Shown here one piece after another: positions 54,709-64,000 of a stretch of 64,000 bases of DNA. Source of the DNA: Astragalus membranaceus. Taxonomy: Eukaryota; Streptophyta; Magnoliopsida; Fabales; Fabaceae. The translations under genes and the position numbers were made by a program. The stretch spans positions 19,279,251 to 19,343,250 of the forward strand of contig CM076847.1 in NCBI GenBank assembly GCA_039519185.1, read 5' to 3'. The notes beneath the pieces are model-generated. The model worked only from the letters and a program-made list of their open reading frames with translations. It was not told where the DNA came from and did no database searches. Position 1 is the stretch's first letter; the number at the start of each line of letters is the position of its first letter.

Positions 54709-56062
54709 TGTTGCACCCCGAAAAATCCCGGCTTGGGTTTCTCAATGTACAACGTGGAAAATTTTTTGGAGCCGCCACCAATATTTTAATTTTAAGACCA
54801 AAACATTGAAAAAAGGTCTTTTGGACAAGGCGGATGGTCTTTTGAAAACTAGAGATATAGGTTCGGGGGTCGATTACGTGCGAGGAAGGTGTTAGCACCA
54901 TGCACGTCCTTTCTACCGAAAGGGAACCTTTAATTAAATGTGTGGTTTTAACGTTTTATTTGAAAAATATCTAGGTTTGCCTATTTATTGGAAGGATGAA
55001 TGGGAAAACATAACAAAAATTTTATTTTTGGGGAAAAAAAGGGTTTTTTAGAAAAAAGTGCTTGACGGGACATGGCCCGCTCCTACGTATCTCCCGGTGC
55101 GATGGAGAATTCAAAGCTACGTAGTTCTTGGTTGTCTTTTTGAAAAGTTTTTGTTTTTTATCTTTTTTTGGTGAGTTTTTGAAATAGGACGAGCATTAGT
55201 GAATGATTAAACTAGCAGAGGCTATGATGAATCACTTACTAAATACTCAAAAGAGAGAGTTGTACCGCTAGTCAAACGAACGAAGGTTCTGATGGACTAT
55301 TGATAACAACTCATTTTTTTATTATCTTTTTTTTGAAAGTGATTTTCGAAAGAGATTGATTCGCACGATGATCAAACTAACAAAGGTTATGATGGATCAT
55401 CGTTTATTATTTTTAGGAGAAAAGGACATTGTCACTAATAGCTAAACGAACAGAGGCTCTGATGAGCTACTAGCAACAATGGGTTTGAAAATGATTTTTG
55501 TTTGTTTTATGAAAATGATTGGTTTAGGGGGGTGAAAAGAATTTTTATTTTTTGCGCTTGACGAGAACGTGACTCGCTCCTACGTATCCCAAATGGGAAT
55601 CAAAGCGACGTAGTTCTAATAAAAAAATTTTTTGAAAGGGTTCGAAAGGGACAAGTTGAATCAGCTGAGACCATCTTCACCACTTAGAACATGATGCACT
55701 AGGCATAAGTGGGAATCATATGGTTCATCATCAACAATAGACGATAATATACAAGAACAAGTAAATAAACACTATAGCTAAGTTAAATCACACAGGGCAA
55801 TTTTGGCACTGATCACATTAACTGAATATTAACAAATTTAAAGACAGAAATACCTCTGATGAAGGCCGATATTACAATTTGAAGAACGCGACCCTGACTA
55901 ACTCTTGCAGATGATCAGCTCAGACGGACCAACGGAACGAATAGAGCAGAAAAATAAAGCGTAGAAGAGCTTTTTTTTTTTAAAATGTGAGAGATTTCGA
56001 AAAAATGAGTTTTTTCTCTGATCTCGTGGGAATGCGCGTGTTTTGAAATGAAAAATGAGCTT

Positions 56063-56074
56063 CCTATTTATAGG
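56063..56074 (-). promoter_or_regulatory. TATA box of the Ogre 5' LTR
   Basis: Minus-strand CCTATAAATAGG, 35 bp from the nearest ATCGAT core. Confidence 0.75.
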
Positions 56075-56108
56075 AAATCAGATTTGATCTATTTTAGGAA
56101 ACTAGGTA

Positions 56109-56601
56109 ATCGATTATGTTGGAAATTACTTGGGAGATGTAATCGATTAAGGGCTCAGGATGTTTGACAATGATAATCGATTATGAGCCTGGAGTAATCG
56201 ATTAGGCACTTTCCAGAATCATAGAAACTTTCCAAAATAGGTGATAATCGATTATGGTGTTTAGTTATAAAAGAGAATAATCGATTATGCTCCTGAACAC
56301 TCTTCAGGAGGATAATCGATTATAGGCTTGAAGAAAAGAAGTGTGTAATCGATTAGGCACTTTCCAAAATCATAGAAACCTTCCAAAATAGGTGATAATC
56401 GATTATGGTCCTTAGTGAAAACATGGGATAATCGATTATGCTCCTGAATTGTTTCAGAGTAGATAATCGATTATCCCCTTTGATTTTCAGAGTGGATAAT
56501 CGATTATCCTCTTGATTTTCAAGTAGATAATCGATTATTTGCTTGATTTTCAGAGTAGATAATCGATTATTTGCTTGAAGGAAGGATATGACGTAATCGA
56601 T
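56109..56601 (-). repeat. array of 15 ATCGAT palindromes in Ogre 5' LTR
   Basis: Fifteen intact ATCGAT cores. Copies that are mutated or less symmetrical in the 3' LTR (ATCGGT, GATTACC, AGAATCGATT) are intact and more symmetrical here. Confidence 0.88.
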
Positions 56602-56933
56602 TATTTCCTTATTCATCAAGAATACATTATATGCATGATAAAATCAACTTTAAACTTTCTAAAAAATTATTTTCATGCATGAGGCTTATTGAAAAATATT
56701 TTCATGCAAAAATAATTTTTATAGACCCTTTTGTGAGAAATGACCAAAATGCCCTTTTTGACCCCAAAAACCCTAATTTCCCAAAAAGTGCATTCTAACC
56801 CTAAAAATGATTTCAAAAACTTTGGAATGGTTTCTAGGACCCAAAATGCAATACATTTTATTATTATTATTATTATTTTTTTGTGGGGAAAATTAGGGTT
56901 TTGACCTAAGCCGGACAAAATTGGGGTATGATA

Positions 56934-57298
56934 GGAGTGATTTTATTTGAATAGGTATTTTAGGACTCTTGAGCCGTACGACCCATTTGTCCAAAAACAA
57001 TGACTAACTCGGCCGTACGGCTGACTTAATCCCCTATTTTGGAAATAAGATTTTTATTTTTGGAGGAAAATGATAATTTTGTTTTTCTGTTTTGAATATG
57101 AGCGAAAAGTTAACAAAGAAGAAAAAATGAAAACTGCAACTAGTGAAAAATAATTATCATTAATATTTGAAAATAAACTAATTAAAAGCAAAATAAAATA
57201 AAAAAGGGAGGGGGAGATAGAGAGAGCGAGAACTTCGCTGGGAGAGAGAGAGAAAGAATGTGTTCAGTGTTCTTGTTGAATCATTGTGGTGTGTTTTT
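56934..57298 (-). repeat. Ogre-like LTR remainder (copy X2)
   Basis: About 97% identical by eye to 9366-9725, ends at the same point before a family B LTR, and contains the same GA-rich tract with small length changes. Its left end is the Ogre insertion point; before that insertion it was continuous with 28154-28159. Confidence 0.7.
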
Positions 57299-59492
57299 TG
57301 TAACATCCCCAATTTAGCTATTTTCGTTAAATTAAAATTAGCAGGAGGTTATAGATAATTAATTAGCTATTCTAAGTAAGTTAGCATAATTAATTAGTTA
57401 TGAGATGGTCATGGTTAAATAAATGAATTATGCGTTGGATTGCTAAATGATATGGATTATTGATTGATTGTTGAGTAAATTGAAGTTAAGTAGGAAATTA
57501 GAGTGCAGGGGTAAAAGGGTCATTTCACATGATTAATACAACATCCACACCTGATTCATTTAACCCTCCCTGACTTCCACAAAAAACACACAAACTCTCA
57601 TTCAGCCCTCATATTCAGAAACAGAAAAATAGAGAGTTGAGAGGGAGAGGAAATACGAGAGAGAGAAGGAGAAGAGAAGAGGGGAAGCCCAACAATCCTT
57701 GATGCGTGTTTCGATTTTTAACATCATTAAAGTCAGCTTTTCACGCTCTATCTTCTGATATCAACATTATCCTCAACACCCTTCTCCATCACAATTTACC
57801 ATTCAAGAGCATTTCATGCTCAACTTGACCAAAATTGAGTTTTGAGCTTTGCATGTAGTGGCTGAGGTTTGATAATCAGTTGTTGAAGTATTTTCCACAA
57901 GCCACTCTCTGTTTCCAGTCCATTTGGGGTAGTGATTGGAGCTTTGAGTAAGCTGGGTTCTAATTTGCGGAGTACTGGGGTGCTACGAACTTGTTTCGAG
58001 AAGTTACGGTTTTCGGTTCAAGAAGCTTGGTTGTGGTGTGCGATTTTCATCGCAAGAGGTGAGTTCTATACTTGCATAGGGTTTTCATTTTAATTGTGTC
58101 AACCTTACATGTGACTGAAAATATGTTTTGGTTCTTCGTTTCGTTCGATTTCGTTGAATGCCGTTGTTTTGCCAAAACCGTAATTGTGAAAATGTATTAG
58201 GTTATGAATGTTTGAATGATTGAAATGGGATGATTTGATGATATGTATGATGACTGTTGTTGCTGAACGATATGTGGTTATGTTTGGGTATCGATTGGAA
58301 TAAGTTTCGGAATCGATCGAAATGGGAATTTCACACGAAAACAGGATTTTTAGAAATGCTGATAAGTTAGCAGACCCGTGCTGAATTTGCCACGACCCGT
58401 GCTGATCTTTCGGTCCCAGATTTTAAATGCTGATAAGTTAGGATGACCCGTGCTGATTTTGGCATGACCCGTGCTGATCTTTTGTCCCAGATTTTAAAAT
58501 GTGTCAAAGCCTTCCTAATTGATTCCAAAACCTATTCTAATCCTTCCCCAACCCTATGTGTTGATGTTGATTGTGATTATGTTACGTTTTGTTGATATGA
58601 TGAGGATGTTCTATGTTATGTTAATAAAAGTTAGTAACCACGAGTGAGATAATGTCACGAAAGGATAAAACGGACTAATATGTCGCTTAAGGTCGAGGTC
58701 GAGGTTATGCTATAAAGACGGCACAATGCGGGTGTATTTATATAAATTATATTAATAGAGGTCTAGGGTGAAGACCCTAATAAAGAGGTTAGTGTACTTG
58801 GAGAGGGGAAGTCATGAGCCCTATGAACCTAGGCCCATGTGGAATCCGTTCGATAAAAAATGGTCAATCCGCTTGATAGAAAATGGTCAACCCGCTTGAT
58901 AGAAAATGGTCAGTGGAATGAGTTCACCGGGAATAGAAAATGGTTCTCGGTGATATGCTAAACAATGTAAGAAGAGGATTCACGTAGTCGCTTATTAGGG
59001 CTACGAGTTAAAAAGAGGCATAGAGGTTTCACGTAGTCGCTTATTAGGGCTACGAGTTAAAATGATGCCTAATGAACCGCGAGTGTTAGTAAGGGGTCTC
59101 GATAGGACTCACTAAGATAATGTTATCTCACCCTTCATGTTTTGTGGTATTTACAGAGAACAGGCAAAGACAATGAGGCACGGCTACGGTGCAACCTAAA
59201 GAAGATGTGAAGCTCTAGTTTAGGGTTTATGTTAATTCCCTTGTTGTCATTGCATTTTTGATGTTATGACTTGTATTGATATTAGAAGTTATAAATCATT
59301 TCCGCTATTTCTGTATTGGATATTGAATACTAGGATGATGGGAGGTTTATTTATTGCGATGAGGGATCGCTTGATGAATTTTTATCAAGTTTTTAGTTTG
59401 TGTTCAATATCTAATGACAGGAAGTTATCTCTGATGTATGCTATGCTGTATATCTTGGCTTTTTCTATGTAAGAAAAAACCGGGGTGTTACA
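57299..59492 (+). repeat. family B 5' LTR
   Basis: 2194 bp, from TGTAACATCCCCAATTTAGC to AAACCGGGGTGTTACA. It is followed at once by a primer-binding site. Three copies of 'ggtcaatccgcttgatagaaa' lie at 58858-58912, where copy 1 (about 11230) has one. Confidence 0.85.
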
Positions 59493-60172
59493 TTTTGGTA
59501 TTAGAGCAGTTCGACCTAGTCGGACTTAGTGACCTTACAGTCAAGAGGATGATAGATTGAGTTAGTTAGGGACTTAGACAATTAAATCCCAGAACCTTTC
59601 AGTATATTATGTGAAGTATTGAGTCGGGATCCGCTCAATGTTTCATGTGAGTTATTGAGAATGATGACTATTGGTTGCCTTAGCCCCGAAAATTTCCAAA
59701 ACCCTAAACCATAGGATTTCTAGCCTTCTCGTTTCATCAGAGCGCGCAGCAGAAGCAGAGGGCTACAGATGACACTTCGAAACAACAGATGGGCATCTGT
59801 GATGGTTTGAGGAAGCTGTGGGCGACCGTCTATTTCTTGAAACCAATTCAACCATAGGATCAAATAGAGAGTACAGGTTACGTTAAGTATGGACGGAAAA
59901 TCGATTGCACTAAAGAGCAAAATCACTTTTAAAAATATATCTTGCTTCTTTTCTTAAACTCTTTCATGCGATCATGATTTCCTTCGATCGTTAATGTGCG
60001 GAGATAGAATTGACTATGGTCAAACCAAGTTGGGGTGAATCCCTTTAAGTGTCTAAGAAGAGAAGTTAGGGTTTGGCTTGTGAAATGGCATGAAGATAGA
60101 TGAAGCTTTAGGATAGTGGCCATTGAGTAACTTGAACGATTTTGAGGACAAAATCTATCAAGTTGGGGTGAT
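59493..60172 (+). mobile_element. family B internal region, reduced to 680 bp
   Basis: Only the PBS side, a short body with no retrotransposon domain, and the PPT side (TTTTGAGGACAAAATC, then AAGTTGGGGTGAT at 60158-60172) remain. The 'gaggacaaaat..' phrase before the PPT is what one sees at the end of chromovirus pol genes, so this is likely an internal deletion derivative of a Tekay/Reina-like element (inference). Confidence 0.7.
59496..59507 (+). promoter_or_regulatory. family B primer-binding site (tRNA-iMet type, one mismatch)
   Basis: TGGTATTAGAGC, three bases after the LTR; the standard initiator-Met site is TGGTATCAGAGC. Confidence 0.75.
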
Positions 60173-60530
60173 TGTAACATCCCCAATTTAGCTAATTTCG
60201 TTAAATTAAAATTAGCAAGAGGTTATAGATAATTAATTAGAGATTCTAAGAAAGTTAGCATAATTAATTAGTTATGAGATGGTTGTCATGGTTAAATAAA
60301 TGAATTATGCGTTGGATTGCTAAATGATATGGATTATTGATTGATTGTTGAGTAAATTGAAGTTAAGTAGGAAATTAGAGTGCAGGGGTAAAAGGGTCAT
60401 TCAACATTATTAATACAACATCCACAGCTGATTCATTTAACCCTCCCTCACTTCCACAAAAAACACACACACCCTCATTCAGCCCTCATATTCAGAAACA
60501 GAAAAATAGAGAGTTGAGAGGGAGAGGAAA

Positions 60531-60572
<42 letters not shown>

Positions 60573-62040
60573 GGAAGAGAAGAGAGGAAGCCCAGCAATC
60601 CTTGATGCATGTTTCGATTTTTAACATCATTAAAGTCAGCTTTTCATCCTCTATCTTCTGAAATCAACATTATCCTCAACACCCTTCTCCATCACAATTT
60701 ACCAGTCAAGAGCATTTCAAGCTCAACTTGACCAAAATTGAGTTTTGAGCTTTGCATGTAGTGGCTGAGGTTTGATAATCAGTTGTTGCAGTATTTCCAC
60801 AAGCCACACTCGGTTTCCAGTCCATTTGGGGTAGTGATTGGAGCTTTGAGCTAGTTGGGTTCGAATTTGAGGAGTATTGGGGTGCTAGGAACTTGTTTCG
60901 GGAAGTTACGGTTTTCGGTTCAATAAGCTTGGTTGTGGTGTGCGATTTTCATCGCAAGAGGTGAGTTCTATACTCGCTTAGGGTTTTCATTTTAATTGTG
61001 TCAATATTACATGTGACTGAAAATATGTATTGGTTCTTCGTTTCGTTCGATTTCGTTGAAAGCTGTTGTTTTGCGAAAACCGTAATTGTGAAAATGTATT
61101 TCGTTATGAATGTTTGAATGATTGAGATGGGGTGATTTGATGATATGTATGATGATTGTTGTTGCTGAACGATGTGTTGTTATGTTTGGGTATCGATCGG
61201 AATAAGTTTCGGAATCGATCGGAATGGGAATTTCACACGAAAACAGGAATTTTAGAAATGCTGATAAGTCAGCACAACCCGTGCTGATTTTGGCACGACC
61301 CGTGCTGATCTTTCTATCCCAGATTTTAACTGCTGATAAGTCAGCACGACCCGTGCTGATTTTGGCACGACCCGTGCTGATCTTTCTGTCCCAGATTTTA
61401 AAATGTGTCCGAAGCCTTCCTAATTGATTCCCATTCCTTTAAAATGTGTCCGAAGCCTTCCTAATTGAAATCCAAAACCCATTCTAATCCTTCCCCAACC
61501 CTATGTGTTGATGTTGATTGTGATTATGTTACGTTTTGTTGATATGATGAGGATGTTCTATGTTTTGTTAATAAAAGTTAGTAACCACGAGTGAGATAAT
61601 GTCACGAAAGGATAAAACAGACTAAAATGTCGCTTGAGGTTGAGGTCGAGGTTATGCTATAGAGACGGCCCAATGCGGGTGTATTTATATAAATTATATA
61701 AATAGAGGTCTAGGGTGACGACCCTAATAAAGAGGTTAGTGTACTAGGGGAGGGGAAGTCATGAGCCCTATGAACCTAGGCCCATGTGGAATCCGTTCTA
61801 TATAAAATGGTCAATCCGCTTGATAGAAAATGGTCAATCCGCTTGATAGAAAATGGTCAGTGGAATGGGTTCACCGGGAATAGAAAATGGTTATCGGTGA
61901 TATGCTAAACAATGTAAGAAGAGGTTTCACGTAGTCGCTTATTAGGGCTACGAGTTTAAAAGAGGCATAGAGGTTTCACGTAGTCGCTTAATAGGGCTAC
62001 GAGTTAAAATGATGCATAATATACCGCGAGTGTTAGTAAG
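60173..62040 (+). repeat. family B 3' LTR, truncated by family D
   Basis: Starts TGTAACATCCCCAATTTAGC and is collinear with 57299 onward up to GTGTTAGTAAG (62040), where a new LTR starts. Includes a (GA)n microsatellite (about 60530-60570) that is short in the other copies. Confidence 0.82.
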
Positions 62041-62841
62041 TGTAACACCCCGAAAAAAATAATTTAATTAATTTAATTAATTTAATTAATTTGATTAGTT
62101 GAATTATTAAATTTTAGTCGGAGGCGTGATTAATTTAATTAAAATGATGGGTGTGGTTCAGGAAGTGGAACGAGTATTGGGGGGTGATGTTGGCAACTCA
62201 GGGGTGGTGAAAAATGGCCCAGGAAGCCAAGCCCGATAGCTTAGGCGCTCCTGAGGCTCTTGAAGCTAAGGGGTTAGGGTTTTGCGCCTCACTCCTTGCA
62301 TCAGAGAAAGAAAACGAAATTTGAGAGAGTGAGAAGACAGGGAGCATCGTACGGCGCTAAAGGAGAAGAAGGAAGGGAAATCTCTCGAGGTTTCGTTAGG
62401 TAAGAGTTCTCAATCCTTCCTTGTCGTTTATCTTCTTTTCCTAGTGTTGTGACTTTCAAGCCCTAATCTCCGTGTGTTGATTTCCCCCCTTGATCAAGAA
62501 GTAGGCGTGACTACGGTTTCGAAGGAGGAAGGAGAAGCTTCGTTCGTTGTGTTGCTGGGTTTTGTTCGTGACTCTTCGTCATTGTCTTCCAGAACACGCA
62601 AAATTCGAGGTAAGGGTGAGCGTTTTAATTCAATAAAATCGAGTATGTGATTGGGGTTTTGTGGGATTTTTGGGTGTAGTAGTGTAATTGAAATGTTGAG
62701 GTTTTGTTTGATGAGTTGTTGACGTTCCCTTCGGGGAATTTCGATGTTTGCTTTGATGAACATTTTGAGGGATTACTTGATGAATTTTTGATGATTGTTC
62801 TTGATGAATTTGATGATGTCTTGATTGTTGAACCAAGGGTA
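62041..62841 (+). repeat. family D LTR, 5' part
   Basis: Begins TGTAACACCCCGAAAAAAAT exactly where family B is interrupted. An AT-rich 'aatttaattaatttaatta' run (62061-62095) is followed by mixed sequence. No coding; small frames near 62494-62901 lack domains. Its right limit is judged only from the change to family E wording near 62842. Confidence 0.5.
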
Positions 62842-63208
62842 AAACAGTCCTTTATTTTGAATGATAACAAATTACATATATCTACTAATCTTTCACATTG
62901 AGCAAAGTGCAGGACTTATTTTAAAAGGAAGAAGACTCAAAAAGGAGAAGCTTGAAGAAGAAGCATCATAAGAAGTTCAAAACCCTATTTTGTGTCTAAG
63001 CCTTTTTTAGGACTCTTTGTAAAGGTCCTATCACCTAAAGTGTGTGACACTTTAGATATTGAGAGAGATGATCTTTTCTAATCATACATGATGCATAAAA
63101 AAGAATTTTGAAAAGTATTTCAAAAAAACAAATTGCATGGTGAAAACCAAACCCTAGAAAATATTTTTTGAAAGTCAAAACCCTAAAAATGATTTTGTGA
63201 AGGTATGA

Positions 63209-63509
63209 ATCGATTCCTCCTTGTTTCCTTTGATGCATGAATCGATTCATGACTTCCCTAAATCTTGACAACATGAATCGATTTATGCCTTGCCAATTCA
63301 CTCTCATGTGAATCGATTCATGACTTCCTTTTTTGATTGACAATGCATCTAGCCTAAAAGAGAGCCACATTTCTTTCCTAAAATAAAAGTGTGAATCGAT
63401 TCCTTCTAAATTGCCTAACCTCATGAATCGATTTACAAGCCAATACCTGACCTTCCATATATATGTGTGAATCGATTCACACTTCATAGTGTATCACCTA
63501 TGAATCGAT
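63209..63509 (+). repeat. array of 8 ATCGAT palindromes in family E U3
   Basis: Eight ATCGAT cores, most extended to the 12-bp palindrome TGAATCGATTCA. Spacing is 25-80 bp with unrelated spacers. The array ends about 46 bp before the TATA box. Confidence 0.85.
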
Positions 63510-63554
63510 TCACTCATTCATAAATGAAAGATGACAATTTTATCCTTTTTCAAA

Positions 63555-63566
63555 CCTATAAATAGG
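63555..63566 (+). promoter_or_regulatory. TATA box of family E LTR
   Basis: CCTATAAATAGG, the same 12-mer as in the Ogre LTR, at the expected place downstream of the motif array. Confidence 0.75.
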
Positions 63567-64000
63567 TGTGTGTTTTAAATTCTAAAATCACACCTCTTCT
63601 CACAATTTCTTCTCTACTCTCTCATATTCGAATCTCTATAGATCTATTGCTCTTCATTGTTTTATTTTTATAAGCTTTTGATTTTAAATTGTTATATCTT
63701 TTTTCAAAAGCTGTTAATAGATCTAGATCTGAGATCCTGTGCTCCAACTGTTTTGAATCTTGTTTTTCAAAAAGCTTTGTTGTTTTCAAAATCATATCTA
63801 TATTTTTAAAAGCTTTCAAGCAACCTCAACTTCTATTGTTATATCAATTTTGAAGTGGTTGCAAAAGAAAGATCATCCCTCATCTTATAGAGCATCTATA
63901 ATACCCTAAGATCACTCATCTCTCTCAGTTTCTAAACTGACTCATTCTCTGAAGTGATTGGATCATAGAACTCTATTGTGTAATTTATTTTATTTCAAGG

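Larger units (their letters stand above)
28160..56933 (-). mobile_element. Ogre-type Ty3/gypsy retrotransposon, complete but decayed
   Basis: The element has LTRs at both ends (28160-30380 and 54709-56933) and a 5-bp target duplication GGAGT (28155-28159 and 56934-56938). It has a tRNA-Arg-type PBS and a PPT, and encodes ORF1, gag, protease, RT, two RNase H domains and integrase on the minus strand. Total span is 28.8 kb. Removing the nested Athila-like element (34884-46585) and one copy of its target duplication leaves about 17.1 kb, within the range known for Ogre. LTRs differ by roughly 15 substitutions in 2.2 kb (about 0.7%, by eye), so the insertion is recent. Coding lesions: TGA at 49693, TAA at 49387, a 2-bp loss near 47033, an extra T near 33104-33107, and the nested insertion. 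Confidence 0.92.
54709..56933 (-). repeat. Ogre 5' LTR
   Basis: 2225 bp, nearly identical to 28160-30380. The outer terminus reads TATCATACCCC where the other copy has TGTCATACCCC, a point change of the terminal TG, which would be expected to impair reintegration. Confidence 0.92.
62842..64000 (+). repeat. family E LTR, copia SIRE/Maximus-like, cut by window edge
   Basis: Contains TTTTGAATGATAACAAATTA, AGTGCAGGACTTA and 'aaaggagaagcttgaagaag', the usual opening wording of Maximus-type copia LTRs. A U3 with an ATCGAT array, a TATA box and a CT-rich R region follow. Start uncertain. No coding in the window. Confidence 0.55.

Noticed and set aside
59929..60186. 85-residue minus-strand frame in the family B remnant
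   Set aside because: Antisense to the element's PBS-to-PPT direction and without a domain.
62494..62901. Several overlapping frames in family D LTR sequence
   Set aside because: They overlap in multiple frames on both strands, are Ser/Thr/Asn or Asp/Phe-rich, and lie in LTR-type DNA.

Overview
This is a plant nuclear window, almost certainly from a legume (inference: an Ogre-type Ty3/gypsy giant retrotransposon, Athila/Cyclops-like and SIRE/Maximus-like elements, and an LRK10L-type receptor kinase together). Only one host gene is visible: the 3' kinase exon of a receptor-like kinase (1081-2336, +). A 239-bp foldback MITE with a 9-bp target duplication lies just upstream of that exon. Nearly everything from about 5.4 kb to the right edge is nested LTR-retrotransposon DNA. 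There are no tRNA, rRNA or prokaryotic features.

Layout. 1-5465: receptor kinase exon, MITE and small uncharacterised repeats. 5466-6679: LTR, primer-binding site and decayed gag of a gypsy element. 6680-9725: an Ogre-like LTR piece interrupted by the 3' end of a SIRE-like copia element (7240-9325). 9726-11443: truncated LTR of a chromovirus-like element, here 'family B'. 11444-26133: tandem array of a non-coding Ogre relative (LARD) on the minus strand, with two 2547-bp LTRs, one 7.66-kb internal region and 1.9 kb of a second internal region. 26134-28089: minus-strand LTR of 'family C'. 28090-28159: tail of a family B LTR. 28160-56933: a complete but decayed minus-strand Ogre (GGAGT target duplication), split in its RT region by a nearly intact plus-strand Athila-like element (34884-46585, CTGAC target duplication). 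56934-62040: a second copy of the Ogre-like LTR piece plus family B LTR, and an internally deleted family B element. 62041-62841: LTR start of 'family D'. 62842-64000: LTR of a second copia-like family, 'E'.

How the parts work together. Ogre encodes, in order on the minus strand: ORF1 of unknown function with a long coiled coil; gag; protease with a G-patch-like tail; a probable intron; RT; two RNase H domains; and integrase. A minisatellite-bearing 3' UTR follows. Four lesions make it non-autonomous now. The LARD keeps only what replication in trans needs (LTR ends, the same type of primer-binding site, a leader block, 3' UTR and polypurine tract), so it looks like a parasite of Ogre. The Athila-like element has a gag-pol frame broken by one nonsense codon, plus a downstream env-position ORF. 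That ORF appears to have its own TATA box and spliced leader.

The observation I consider most novel is that three unrelated LTR families (a SIRE-like copia, Ogre, and family E) each carry an array of 8-15 copies of the palindrome ATCGAT. In each, the array ends about 35-50 bp upstream of a CCTATAAATAG TATA box. This suggests convergent or shared use of one host regulatory factor. All divergences and copy counts were made by eye.
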